Positions 1 through 11,335 of a DNA stretch of 64,000 bases are shown here, piece by piece (position 1 is the stretch's first letter; each line of letters starts with the position of its first letter). The stretch comes from Delphinus delphis (taxonomy: Eukaryota > Chordata > Mammalia > Artiodactyla > Delphinidae), in contig NC_082694.2 of assembly GCF_949987515.2 (NCBI RefSeq), forward strand, positions 64,726,080-64,790,079. The letters run 5' to 3'. The notes below the pieces were generated by a model. The model was not told the origin of the DNA. It saw only the letters and a program-made list of their open reading frames with translations, and searched no databases. The position numbers and the translations under genes are program-made.

Positions 1-87
1 TTAACAAAAAAAGGGCAATTGATTAAGCAGTTTCAGTTTACAAAAGGATAAACTAATAAATATTGCAAACTAATGTAAGAGCTATAC

Positions 88-236
88 GGGAATTCCCTGG
101 CTGCCCGGTGGTTGAGACTCCATGCTTTTGCTGCCGGAGGCCCGGATTCAATCCCTGGTCAGAGAACTGGGATTCCCACAAGCCGCACAGTGCAGCTGGC
201 GGGAGGGCGGGGGAGGGGGGAGCAATACTTAAGATA
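88..236 (+). repeat. CHR-type SINE, old copy
   Basis: It starts GGGAATTCCCTGG and carries a tRNA-like B box (GGATTCAATCC). It continues through GGGATTCCCACAAGCCGC and decays into a G-rich stretch. It is the short, older tRNA-derived form. The ATG frame across it is SINE sequence and not a gene. Confidence 0.75.
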
Positions 237-651
237 ACAGAAGTTAAAGGTTAACTCATTCAGTAATTTTTTTGCTACATCAGCATGTACTCTTTATAAA
301 TGTACTTCAGAAAACAGCATAGGCAGTTACAATTCACATTCAATGAAGAAGTGAAAATGTAAAATGCTACATGGAAAGGGAAATGTGAACTTATCAAAAC
401 TGCTAAATTTAATATTTCAGTAAAGCATTTCTAAACTTCAGTACTGATAAATTTTATTTCAAAAACAAATCATTTAAGTTTTTCAATGAATGCATTACTG
501 ACTTTTTAGTTAGTTTTACACAAAGCAGAACTCCAATAAATCTCTAGTGAAGAAAATAATGATTGAGGTATGGTTTTTTATAATACTGTTCAAATCCAGG
601 GCAGGCAGCATAACAAGCTTAATTCAAAATTGCCCTAGAAAAACAAAAACA

Positions 652-897
652 GGGCTTCCCTGGTGGCACAGTGGTTGAGAGTCCGCCTGCTGATGCAGGG
701 GACACGGGTTCGTGCCCCTGTCTGGGAAGATCCCACATGCCGCGGAGAGGCTAGGGCCGTGAGCCATGGCCGCTAAGCCTGCGCGTCCAGAGCCTGTGCT
801 CCGCAACGGGAGAGGGCGCAACAGTGAGAGGCCCGTGTACGGCAAAAAAAAAGAAAGAAAGAAAGAAAAAAACAAAAACAAAAAAACCAAAAAATTG
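652..897 (+). repeat. CHR SINE, left member of inverted pair
   Basis: A complete SINE from GGGCTTCCCTGGTGGC through the B box GGTTCGTGCCC to a long A-rich tail with GAAA repeats. It is probably flanked by AAAATTGCCCTA (626) and AAAATTGCTCTA (891). It faces the next SINE tail to tail. Confidence 0.93.
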
Positions 898-907
898 CTC
901 TAACTGC

Positions 908-1117
908 TTTTTTTTTTTTTTTTTTGCGGTACGCGGGCCTCTCACTGTTGGCGCCTCTCCCGTTGCGGAGCACAGGCTCCGGACGCGCAGGCTCAGCGGC
1001 CATGGCTCATGGGTCCAGCCACTCAGCGGCATGCGGGATCTTCCCGGACCGGGGCACGAACCCGTGTCCCCTACATCGGCAGGCGGACTCTCAACCACTG
1101 CACAACCAGGGAAGCCC
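908..1117 (-). repeat. CHR SINE, right member of inverted pair
   Basis: This begins with a poly(T) (the SINE tail) and reads GCGGTACGCGGGCCTCTCAC, ending in CCAGGGAAGCCC. A target-site duplication CTAACTGCTTTTTT flanks it (from 900 and from 1122). That shows it inserted just beyond the tail of the first SINE. Confidence 0.93.
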
Positions 1118-1566
1118 ATCCCTAACTGCTTTTTTAACTGTTCATTTTTTAAGTAGGAAATAATATATAGCTCTTTTATTCAGATTCTGGCAGAGTCTTT
1201 TAACTTACCAAAATTTATGCCAAAGGTCACAAAATTTCATCAAGGCAAAATAATTCATATATATTTAATAATTATAATATTTTTAAGTTGACTCAAATAT
1301 TTACTAAGCAAGTACAAATATGGAATTTTAAAAATACAGTTTCATAATCCCTTTAAATACTTTCCAGGCATCAAAAGAAATTGTTTAACAAGTCAAGGAG
1401 TAGTTTACTTCACTTCAGTATTTTAAGAGAAATAAAAATCTGAGTGGTTTTCAAAAATATTTTGAAATTTTTTAAATCATCATCAAATTTTACAGTTATT
1501 CTTTGTTAATCAAAAAACTTATCAATTCAATCTCACTGTCACATCTTTTTATAAGCAAGGTCATAC

Positions 1567-1760
1567 CTGTCCACAGAACGCCCTGGCCCCACCCCAAGTT
1601 CTGGACGTGCACTAGGTAAGAGGTAAGACAATCTGTCCATCACTGAGGACGCCACAGGTAAGGCAGCAATATTTTGATTTATTTTCTTAAGTTCATTCAC
1701 AATGGCACTGGCAATGGACTTCAACACATGATGAGGAAGATGAAATGTAACTGTGGCCCA
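1567..1760 (-). CDS. BIRC6: BIRC6 coding exon 4
   Basis: The fourth coding exon is 194 nt: 64 codons (188-251) and two bases of the next. It opens WATVTFHLPHHVLKSIASAI, has a short helical part NELKKINQNIAALPVASSVM, and ends RPELGVGPGRSVD-R with the Arg codon split by the donor AG|GTATGA. The acceptor is CTGTTTTCTTTCAG. The next exon, to the left of this window, should carry the start of the BIR zinc-binding domain (roughly residues 285-360 in human numbering), so no BIR Cys/His ligands are present here. The frame is intact. Translation beyond the donor (YDLAYKKM) is intronic. Confidence 0.97.
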
Positions 1761-1994
1761 CTGAAAGAAAACAGGAGTGTAAGCAAAGGAAAACATACTC
1801 AATAGTTTTCACCAAAACCATGACTTATACATTATAAGATAAAGAACTATTTACAGTCTCAAGTGAGTTTACTCCATTAATTTATCATTTAAAGTAAGAA
1901 CCTGCAATTACATAAAAAATGAAACTAACCATCCTGAAAAAGAAAGTTTAGAACCAAATGGTAGCACATCTTCTTACATATCTCATCCACAATT

Positions 1995-2232
1995 AAGGAG
2001 AACTAAAATCATTTGTAGTGAGAAGCTGCTGCATAGCACAAGGAGATCAGCTCAATGTTTTCTGATGACCTAGAGGGGTGGGATAGGGAGGGTGGGAGGG
2101 AACTCAAGAGCGAGGGGATATGGGGATATGTGTATACATACAGCTGATTCACTTTGTTGTACAGCAGAAACTAACACAACATTGTAAAGCAATTATACTC
2201 CAATAAAGATGTAAAAATAAATTAATTAAAAT
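1995..2232 (+). mobile_element. L1 3' end, 5'-truncated
   Basis: This is the cetartiodactyl L1 3' UTR. It has the G-rich GAGGGGTGGGATAGGGAGGG stretch, then CAGCTGATTCACTTTGTTGT and TTATACTCCAATAAAGATGT, followed by an A/T-rich tail. The same tail recurs at 25.4, 37.3 and 54.5 kb. Confidence 0.85.
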
Positions 2233-2399
2233 TTTAAATAAATAAAATCATCTGTCATTTTTCACATTCCTCCAGCACATATACAATGTTAAGCATAAAC
2301 TAGGCACTTAAATATCTCCACTCATAAATATATAGTTGCACAATTCATCGCTACTGGGTTATACGAAGATTTACTTCAGATGTTGTATTTTTTGTTGTC

Positions 2400-2630
2400 A
2401 CCATAATTCAGCAAAGTATCTAAAGCATAGACCTTATTGTCCCACAGACTTGGATTCTAAGCCCAGCTTCTCCATCAACCATGAGACCCTAGTCAAATTA
2501 ACTTCAATTTCCTGCTTCTGTGAAATGGGAAAAAACAAATACCTATTCACATAATGTTTTTACAAGAATTCAAGTGAGGATTGGTACAGTGTCTAACAGA
2601 GTAAGCCTTCAATAAGTGTTAACTACAATT
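2400..2630 (-). repeat. MIR-like ancient SINE fragment
   Basis: The order of CTTGGATTCTAAGCCCAGCT, a run about the acute loss of precision typical of MIR cores (AATTTCCTGCTTCTGTGAAA) and GTGTCTAACAGAGTAAGCC resembles a diverged MIR. Strand is uncertain. Confidence 0.45.
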
Positions 2631-2899
2631 ATTTAATATTAAAATAATTACTTAAGAAGTTAGACTGAAAAAAATCCTAAGTATTAATCTCCAAGAGAAA
2701 TAAGTCTATAAAGTAATTTCATCTTTATATCCTGTTCCTGCTTGCCTATGAATGGTTTCCATTCTGTCTAATACACTCTAGGCAGCCTACTAAATTACTA
2801 CTTATCTATATTACTGGAAAAACCTGTGGCCAGAAACATGACTTCCATTACCTAAGAAACAGAGAGAGAGAAGCTCTTACTTTGTTTCTAGACCTAATC

Positions 2900-5800
2900 T
2901 GCTCATAGACCCAGAGCCTCTTGGTTGAAAGGGAGGCCAAATCCCCTTGAGAAAGGATCCTACAACAATGCCCCAACTCTACACTGTAAATCATACTCCA
3001 AGCCTTCCCCAAAGGCACCTGTGGACATTCACTGTAGTCACTGTGAACTAGGGAACAGAAAATATTTTAATCTTTCAGGCATCACAAGATAGTAACACTG
3101 AACTGACCTAAAACATCACTGTGGTCCACTAGTGAAAGTGGGGACATGATGGTGAAGTGATTGATGGAATTTTGGCCCAAAGCTGTCTCAATGAGCTCTG
3201 TGGATCCCCAGACGTATCTTGTAGCTATTTCTCTACTTCCCAAATGTACAACTGGAAGAGAAATAGAATAGGCAACTAGAAAAATTCCTACACTGTTTCT
3301 CTGATCCTCTTGGAGTACTACTAAAGTAAGAAAGGCCAGGTGGAAGCCCCTAGAACTTTCATTTTTTCTACAAAGCTACTAAACAAAAGCAATGCCACAT
3401 CCTAAGGAAATTTCTGAGATTAATGTCACTATACTAGACCTGAAAGATACAGGGGTAATCAAATTATCTCATCTCCATTTAACTGACCTATTTGGCCCAT
3501 GCAAACGTAAATGGATCTTGAAGAATGACTATGGACTGTAAAATCAGGTGATGACTTCAACTGTAGCTACTGTTCCAGATGAGATATTTTTACTGAAGCA
3601 AATCAACAAATCCCTTGATATTTTGTAGGCAGCTACAATTCTGTCAAATACTTTTTTGTCTATACTAATTTTTAGGGCCATCCAAAAGTAGACTGCTTCT
3701 ATCTGGCAGAAACAATAAATCTGCACAGTCTTACCCTAGGACTCATGCTCTTTACCATAATCTAGTCTGTAGAGATCCTGATCAGCCTAACATCCTGCAG
3801 ATCACCACCTTGGTCTACTACATTAGTAACATCACACTAACTGGTCCAGATGAGGGGGAAGTAGCAAGGAACTTAAATGCCTTAGTAAGACACATGCAAG
3901 CCAGAGAGAATCAATAATCCCCAGAAAAACTCAGGGTCCTAAAATCTCTTTTAAGTTTTTTCTAAAGGCCCAGTAGTCTGGGCATGTCAGGATATTTCCT
4001 CCAAGGTGAAAGATAAGTTACTATAACTTGTAAAGGCAAACAATGAAAAGAGGCACAATGCTCGGTGGGCCTAAATGGATTTTGGACCCCAGCGTTCAGC
4101 ATATTTGAGTATGCTGCTCTAACTCAATTATCAAATAATACATAAGGCACAAGAAGCTCTGTAGCATGTCCAGGCTGAATTGCAAGATGCTCTACCACTT
4201 GTAACTTGTGAGCATATTCAATGACACTAGAAGTGTCTGCCGCAAGTAAAGATCCTATCAGGAGTCTCTGGGACAATCACGTAGCAGAACGCTAGGGCAA
4301 AGCCATGCCCGCTCCTGTAAATAACTCTTCTCCTTTTGAGAAACAGCTCCTGGCTTCTTAGTAGTCCCTGACAGAAATACCTACCCATGAGACAAATGTC
4401 TATGCAATCAGAGTTGTTCACCACAAACTAGGTGCTATCTGACACACCAAACCATAACACTGGGTATGAGGGCTAGCCTTCATTAAGTGGTTTATAAGAA
4501 ATCAGTCTTGAGAAATCCAAAAGGCAATTCAATTTTGGACCAGTTGAATAATCGAGTAGCTCACATTTCCACAATATCTACTCTTTATGACTCCTTTCTC
4601 ATTCCACATTGATGGCTTCAGAGGGAACTCCTTATGATGAGATAATTGAGGAAGAAAACCTTTAGCTGTGACATACAGATGGTTCTGCACATTATGTTGG
4701 TACCATCCCTAAGTGGATGGCTGCAGCATCACAGTCCCAATCAGGACAGTGGTGAAGGTGAAATCTTCTCAGTGGTCAGAACTTCAACCAGTTCATTTGG
4801 CTGTTCTCTTTGTCTGGACTGAGAGTTGGCCAGAAGTAAAGGTCCTCAATGATTAATGAACAGTAGGTAATGTTTTGGCTAGATGTTCAGGAATTCCGAA
4901 GGATCAGGATTGGAAGACTGTTAACAAGGAAGTCAACGGTTAAAGTCTTTGGAAGGACCTCTCAAAATAAACAGAGTGTGAAAATATTTGTGAAATACGT
5001 GAATGCTCATCAAAAGGCATCCACTCTAGAGGAAATGGGCAAATTATACACACTATACGAATGTCACTCACCCTCTGGCCATAGCCACTCCAGTGCTTGC
5101 TCAATGGACCTGTATGCGAAATGCCATGGCAGCAGAGACAGAGGGTATGTACAGACCCCACATTAACTTCCTCTCACCAGGACTGAGCAGGCTAACGGCA
5201 GGTTAACCTGCCAATGGCAAATACCAAAGCTGAGGCACCAATAGGACACCATTTTCCAGAAGAAACAGCCAACTATCTGATTGCAGGTTGATTATATTGG
5301 ATTCCTTCAGTCACAGACTGGGTAGCAATTTGTCTTCACTGTAATAGACACGTATTCTGGATGTGCATTTATATGTTCTGCCCACAATGCTCTGCCATAA
5401 TATTATACCACTACTGGGGACTAATAGAATGGCTTATGTACCAACGAAGTATTCCATACAACTTTGCTTTTTGCTTCTGACCAAGAAAGCACTTCAAAGG
5501 GAAAAAAAAAGGCAGCAACGGGCTCTTGCCCATGAGATTGACTGGTCTTACCAGGGTATCATACAGAAGGAGCTGACCTGACAGAAAGGTGTGATGCCTT
5601 ACCAAAGACTCATCTTCAGTACTAACTGAGAGAGACGTCTGAAAGTCTGGAGTTCTACCTTACAGGATTATGTGTATGCTTTCAACCGGCAAAAAACACA
5701 TGACACAGCTTCTCCTAGCAGGGTTGCTATTATACGTAATAATCCATTCACAGACTTTTTTTTTTTAAGCTTTAGGCTCTAGAGGTCTTGTGTCAAGGAA

Positions 5801-6250
5801 GGAATGTTCCACCAAGGGTACAATGGTTCCATTGAATTAGGTATTGATACTGCTACCCAGCAATTTTGGGTTCCTCTTGTCACTGAATCATCAGGCAAAG
5901 AAGGTGGTTATTCTACTGGTTGGTATGAGGAAAACTGACAAACACAGGGAAATTGGATTGATGCTAAATCACAGGAGCAAGGAGAACTTAATTACAATCC
6001 AGGAGACTCTCTAGGGTGCCTCTAAGCTCTTCCACATCTAATAGTAACAGTGAAAGGACAATTACAACTTAACACAGTACCACAGAAGATTTGGATCCTG
6101 CAAGAGTGAAGCCTTGAGTCACCTGACCATGTAAAGACACCTGACCAGTTGAGGTGCTGGCTGAGGACAAAGGGAATACGGAATAGGTAGGAGAAGAAAG
6201 AGGCTGTAAATATCAAATATATCCTCTTGATATTACAGACCATTATAGAA
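2900..6250 (+). mobile_element. Decayed endogenous retrovirus pol relic
   Basis: Broken plus-strand frames in order resemble retroviral reverse transcriptase (about 2950-4100), RNase H (about 4660-5060) and integrase (about 5280-5700). A weaker C-terminal tail follows to about 6250. The position of the RT catalytic box (about 3818-3850, TACATTAGTAACATCACACT) no longer encodes the paired aspartates, and stops and frameshifts occur throughout. A frame with VNAHQK-like sequence at about 5010 supports the RNase H end. No flanking LTRs are evident. It lies antisense to BIRC6 inside intron 3. The class (ERV1 versus ERVL-like) is not resolved, and it cannot encode a working protein. Confidence 0.6.
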
Positions 6251-7462
6251 CTGAGGGATACAGCAACTATATATATTTTCTTCCCTTATACATAAATGAT
6301 AGATGGATATATATTTAGATAGATACAGACACAGAGAGATACATTATTTCACGTAAGAATTTTTGTTGTAGTTAATTTAGTCTTTAGGTAGCACGGTTCT
6401 GTTACCTAAACGCTTGAAACTATAAATTTTAGGAGCAGTTAGTATCACCTAGGGATGGATAAAATATCTGCTGGAACTTTGTGTCTGTTCTGGGGACGGG
6501 GAGAGAATATCTTCATTTGTAAAAAGGAACAGTATGTCTTGTTAAGTAAAAGCATAATATTTTTGTTGTATGAAAGTTCAAACACATATAGATGGTATGT
6601 ATGGAGATGCAGAGTGGCCAAAGGAGTGGCATGTGCCAGTTATTAAACTACTGTCTCTCGGGTCCAAACCTACCCTTTTCTTTCTTCTCCATCATGTTTG
6701 GGCTGGGATTCTGTAAACTATTATTTCTTCTTTGCCAACCAGTTTCCTGGCTGTTAAGTTCTGACAAAAGGAACACAGGATGGAAACTGGAAAGCACGAT
6801 GAGGGGAGAAAGACTTGCTCCTTGCTATTACTCGTCATTACCATCAATATTGTTTTAGCGAAGGACCTGGTGGCAGCAGTTGATTCTTCTGGTCTTTAGA
6901 GGTTTTTTGTTTTGTTTTCTTAGCATTCCCAGGACCAGTTTCACAGAGCTCCCTCAGAGACACTACCATTAGCCTAGTAGCATCTCTCTTCAGAAATCTG
7001 AGGCTCAGTTCATCAAGTTCCAATCTCCAAGCTCCTGAGGTACCTACTGGATAACATCTCCTCCTCAGAAGTCTGAGTCCCAGACCCATGGGGCCTATTC
7101 TCTAAGTTTTTAAGTATCTAGGTTCTAAAAATCCTAACCTCTTGTTCCTTCAGACTGAGGTGAGTGCTGATTCCCATAGTTACCATCTGTGTATTACCTC
7201 AGGGTTTCCTTTTCGCTTTTTCAGTTCTCATACACATATTACGTCAATTCCTTACAATAAATTCTCTCTGTTGAAATACACAGTATGATTTCTGTTTTAC
7301 TAAATAAAAATGTCCCATCAATGGAATAAGGGTTCATAAAATCATGGTAAATCTATAAAAATAAACTTCAATGTAAATATTAGGAAGAATACAGATGATC
7401 TATGAGGACTGATACAAAAAGATACTCAAGATACATCCTTCAATGAAAAAAAGCATGGTATA

Positions 7463-7741
7463 TGCTATAATTTGAATGTTTGTGTCCCCCCAAAATTCAC
7501 CTGTTGAAATTCTAACCCCCAAAGGGGAGGGTTATTAGTAAGTAGGGCCTTTGGGAGGTACTTAAGTCATGAGGGTGGAGTCCTCTTTATAAAAGAGGTT
7601 CCAGAGAGATCCCTTCCCTTTTCCACCATGTAAGGACACAGTGAGAAGGTACCAGCTATGACCCAGGAAGAAGGACTTCACCAGAAGAAATATCACTCAG
7701 TCGGTGGTATTCCGTTATAGCAGCCCAAACAGACTAAGACA
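7463..7741 (+). mobile_element. Solo LTR, MaLR-like (MST/MLT type)
   Basis: It runs from TGCTATAATTTGAATGTTTG to CAGCCCAAACAGACTAAGACA and so has TG...CA ends. Inside it has the familiar GGGCCTTTGGGAGGTACTTA, TATAAAAGAGGTTCCAGAGA and CATGTAAGGACACAGTGAGA segments. It is internally shortened near the 3' end. The family name is from memory. Confidence 0.65.
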
Positions 7742-8068
7742 GTACATCACAATATTTTAGTATAATTTCAACTGTACTCGAGAAAAAAAGATATTTATAG
7801 ATGCAAAAGTTATTTTTAGGAAAATAGCTTTTACCTTCTACCTTTTATACCTTCAATATAAAAATTGTATATGTACTATATTTACAACTTAGGAAAGATG
7901 TTAAAAGAAAAACACAGAAAAATTAATGAAATATATCCAAGGATTTAATTCAAAGCACCATCTCCCACAGACATCCTTAGTCATCAGTGTGGGGAGGACA
8001 GAGAAAGGCAAAAGTATAGAGGTGTTCTTTCTACTACAACCCCAAAGTAATTTTTTTTAACTTCTTAC

Positions 8069-8206
8069 CTTAGCAACTTTGTGGTTTGCTGCAGTCTCAT
8101 GAGATGTATTTTTCAAACCATCTTTGAGCTGTGTGATGAACAAATCATAACCCTCCGTACTAGAAATATCTACCTTTTCTAAACATGCAGATAAGAGCTG
8201 TTGTGC
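8069..8206 (-). CDS. BIRC6: BIRC6 coding exon 3
   Basis: The third coding exon is 138 nt (46 codons, residues 142-187 from the exon 1 ATG). It begins AQQLLSACLEKVDISSTE and ends NTSHETAANHKVAK. It is bounded by TTTATTTAG| and AAG|GTAAG. The sequence looks helical and polar, consistent with a linker or insertion following the first propeller strands; I infer this from composition only. The exon is phase 0 on both sides and divisible by three, so skipping it would keep the frame. It lies 2.1 kb downstream of exon 2 and 6.3 kb upstream of exon 4. No lesions are seen. It is too short to stand out as an open frame and was found by following the protein across introns. Confidence 0.96.
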
Positions 8207-10297
8207 CTAAATAAAAGAGATGATCACAAAAAATTAACCACAACCAAAAATGTTAAATTTAGATTCTTATACAAATATTTTAATTCTGATAGGTACTATA
8301 CTAAAGCTTCCTACTTTTACGTTTTTTAAACAAACTTAGTTAAATCAAATAATGACTTGAAGGGCTGTTACAAAATTAAATGAGATAAAGCAACGTATTC
8401 AGTGTAGTACCACATAGTAAAGTTTTAGTACATAGAAGCTTTTATAAGCCAAAGCAAGATAGAAAAAACTGGCTAAGCTGAAACCATGAACAAAAGTAAA
8501 AGAGATAAAAATGTAAAGACATAAATGTAAAGTGCTCCAATGAGCTTTAAATACTCAAACTATGCAAAACCATAAGAGGGGTCACTCACTAAGTCAGCAG
8601 GTAATAAAAAAAAAGCCCTTTGCATTGTTACCCACATATTCAATATGAACTACGTTAACAGAAATATTTGGGCAATATATGGAAAAGAACACATCCACAC
8701 TAATCCAACCAAACCCAGGACCCCATTCTTTAGGCAAGACAGTAACAAACTAGTGTGATGCAGGAAAGGATGCCTGGGATGGTGGAAGGACTACAAACAA
8801 TATTACGTGAACAAGAGAGCTGTAATTATTTATGCAGAAAGAAAGAAAACCAGCTACAGATATTATGAGCTGGCAAGGTGGAGGAGGTGGCAGAAGCTGG
8901 CTAAATATCTAGCATTTAGGTCAGAGTAGTAGGAAAAATATTGACTTGACGGTCCATTTCATATACATGTTCAACTATTTTATTGTAATTCTGTAGTTCC
9001 TTTTAAAACCCAACAGTTTGATACCATCCTTCATTGTAGGCTACGATGTATATCCTTTATTAATATATCACATGGTCTAACTTCCTTAAAGTAGGAGAGG
9101 AAAAAATGTTCAGTACAAGTAGAACTAATTAATTCTCTGTCCAAAGATTTTAGACATGCCCCCAGATCCAGATATTCTGATGACAAAAAGATGGCTACTC
9201 TGTTTTCAGAACTCAAACCTTTAGCAACATGCTTTCAATATTAACATATACTAGATGACTGTGATATGACAGTAAATATGAAATCTAAGTAGATATACAT
9301 TGGTACTTTTTTTTACAAAAAGCCTTCCAAAGAGGGAATAAAACATTTAAACTGCACTTAAAATTCACACATTAACACTTTTCATGTCCTAAAAATGGGA
9401 AATATGCTATATTGATTTTTATGAATTAATCATATCAGTCTGCCAAATGCAAAACAATTAATAATCAACAACTGGGATGAAGACAAATAATATCTCACTT
9501 TATTAGCGTGTACAGCATTATAATCTTTTATATTCTGAGATGATTTAAAATCTGATAAATCGGAAAAATGTACTTTCAAATTACATGATATGAACATCAA
9601 CTCACACAAAAGGATTTAAGTTAGGGTAGATTTACAAATTAAGTAATGAATATGTAACAGAAAAATACATATAGCTAAAATTTTAAACTGGAATTGTTAA
9701 GAAACATGATACATAGCAAAGATTACTGGTTGTCAATTACTATTTATTCCTTCTTTTTTTAATATTAAAGAAAAAAGAACCACCTCAGCTTAATGTGGCC
9801 ATGTGACTGAATTCTAGCCAATGGAGTAAATATGAAAAGGGCATATATGAAAGAGTTTGTAAAAGAGAACAAGAAAAATGATGGAGGGGAAGAGAAGGAA
9901 GGAGAGGATGAGGGAAGTAGGTGAAAGGAAAAGGAGAGAAAGAGGGTGGGTAATACTAGTGTGCTCCCCTGGCCTTCTGCCCACCTTTTCCTTAAGACAG
10001 AAGTAATGAGACTTGAAGCAGCTGTCTTGGACTCAGGAAATGGAAGCCAGGTGTTGAGGTAAACAAAGCTGTCCCTATAACTTGGCCCAGTACTGTTACT
10101 GGAAAGAAACTATCCTGTTTAAGCCACTGTATTTTGGGGCCTCTGTTACAGTGGTATAACCTGTACAGTTCATACTTCTTTGTTTTTATAGGGATACATA
10201 TATAATATTCTCAAAGGACAACCTAATTTCATTTAACAGCTAGTAAGTCTGAAACTACATTAAGTAGAAAAGCATATTGATACTTATTTAAACTTAC
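8207..10297 (-). other. BIRC6: BIRC6 intron 2
   Basis: This 2.1-kb intron is mostly AT-rich and without recognisable elements (8207-9750). About 9770-10170 resembles an old LTR-type repeat that includes GTGGCCATGTGACTGAATTC and a TTTAAGCCACTGTATTTTGG tail, with a purine-rich GA tract at about 9870-9950. Confidence 0.93.
9770..10170 (+). repeat. Old LTR-like interspersed repeat
   Basis: It shares the phrases TGGCCATGTGACT, CAGCTGTCTTGGA and TTTAAGCCACTGTATTTTGG with a common mammalian LTR-type repeat. A similar arrangement occurs at 62.8 kb. A GA-rich tract interrupts it. I cannot name the family with certainty. Confidence 0.4.
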
Positions 10298-10479
10298 CTC
10301 TGTGACAGGTAATTCAAGCTGAACCACATCATCCTGCTTTGAAACTGGAGTTTGCAGAGCAGTGTCTAACAACAAGATTCCATTAAGGTCCTTTCTACAC
10401 CCTACTGCATAATCATCCACAAAAATAACTTTATCCACAGCAGAAATATACTGACATTTCACCTGTCCACCTGGTTTAG
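10298..10479 (-). CDS. BIRC6: BIRC6 coding exon 2
   Basis: The second coding exon is 182 nt. It completes the split Ala codon from exon 1, then gives 60 further codons (81-141 counted from the exon 1 ATG used here). It continues the N-terminal beta-propeller: AKPGGQVKCQYISAVDKV, FVDDYAVGCRKDLNGILLLD, then a polar loop TPVSKQDDVVQLELPVTE. The acceptor is a pyrimidine tract ending in AACAG at 10480-10481. The donor is GAG|GTAAGTT, so the exon ends in phase 0. In published structures the BIR domain is inserted near this propeller; that role is family knowledge and not visible here. I see no stops or frameshifts, and the reading matches the mammalian protein as I remember it. Confidence 0.97.
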
Positions 10480-10850
10480 CTGTTAAAAGAACAAAAATTC
10501 AACACTTAAGATTTTAAGGCCAATAGTTCATTTAAAATAAATGTTTACATGGCAACTAAATATAATAATCTTTGACTGAAAAAAAATGCTCTAAAGGACA
10601 TTAGAACTGATAAATTGGAATATGTACTGTAGCTTAAAGTAACAATATGAAATTATCAGAACTTGAAAACTATATTGCTGTTATAAGAGAATATCATTAT
10701 TCTTAGAAATACACATGGAAATAGTAAAGGGTAAAGGAACATGATATACGCAACCTATTCACAAGAGAGCAAAAGTAATATGTATGTATGTGTGAGGGGA
10801 TGATAAGAAAATGTGGTAAAAGATTTAAAATTAAAATTAGTGAAACTGGG

Positions 10851-11188
10851 GGTTTCCCTGGTGTCACAGTGGTTAAGAATCTGCCTGCCAATGCAGGGCA
10901 CACGGGTTCGAGCCCTGGTCGGGGAAGATCCCACATGCCGCGGAGCAACTAAGCCCATGCACCACAACTACTGAGCCTGTGCTCTAGAGCCCGCGAGCCA
11001 CAACTACAGAAGCCCGTGTGCCTATAGCCTGTTCTCCGCAACAAGAGAAGCCACCGCAATGAGAAACCCGTGCACCGCAATGAAGAGTAGCCCCCACTCA
11101 CGCAACTAGAGAAAGCCGGCACGCAGCAACAAAGACCCAACGTGGCCAAAAATAAATTTAAAAAAATAAAATATATAAATTTAAAAAA
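10851..11188 (+). repeat. CHR SINE, long form
   Basis: The head is GGTTTCCCTGGTGTCACAGT with B box GGTTCGAGCCC, followed by the long CCACAACTACTGAGCC-type body and an A-rich tail. The target duplication ATTAGTGAAACTGGG (10836-10850) matches ATTAGTGGAACTGGG (11189-11203). Confidence 0.93.
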
Positions 11189-11274
11189 ATTAGTGGAACT
11201 GGGTAAAAGGTGTAGAGAAGTTCTTTGTACTACACTACTTCAAAATAAAGTGTTTGGAAAAATTTTTTAAATAT

Positions 11275-11335
11275 TCAATACTGTACAACATTGTAAATCA
11301 ACTATACTTCAATTAAAATAAATACTCAATATTTT
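11275..11335 (+). mobile_element. L1 3' tail fragment
   Basis: ACTGTACAACATTGTAAATC followed by AACTATACTTCAATTAAAAT is the terminal part of the L1 3' UTR seen elsewhere in the window. Nothing upstream is preserved. Confidence 0.55.

Larger units (their letters stand above)
1..1566 (-). other. BIRC6: BIRC6 intron 4, partial
   Basis: This stretch follows exon 4 on the minus strand. It begins after a GTATGA donor and runs off the window edge. It holds an old CHR-type SINE, an inverted pair of younger SINEs, and AT-rich sequence (about 240-650 and 1140-1560) in which I recognise nothing. Confidence 0.9.
1761..8068 (-). other. BIRC6: BIRC6 intron 3
   Basis: This intron is 6.3 kb with consensus ends. 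Its content in plus order is an L1 3' tail, a MIR-like fragment, a decayed ERV pol, an unassigned stretch (about 6250-7460) with old-repeat character, a MaLR-like LTR, and AT-rich DNA up to the donor of exon 3. Confidence 0.93.

Noticed and set aside
652..730. tRNA-like A and B boxes
   Set aside because: These belong to the tRNA-derived head of the SINE. There is no complete cloverleaf or acceptor stem, so no tRNA gene is called here or at the other SINEs.
751..1156. Long overlapping open frames on both strands
   Set aside because: They are translations of the inverted SINE pair. The same peptides (for example GGAVVESPPADAGD) recur at 39.6, 52.8 and 63.5 kb.
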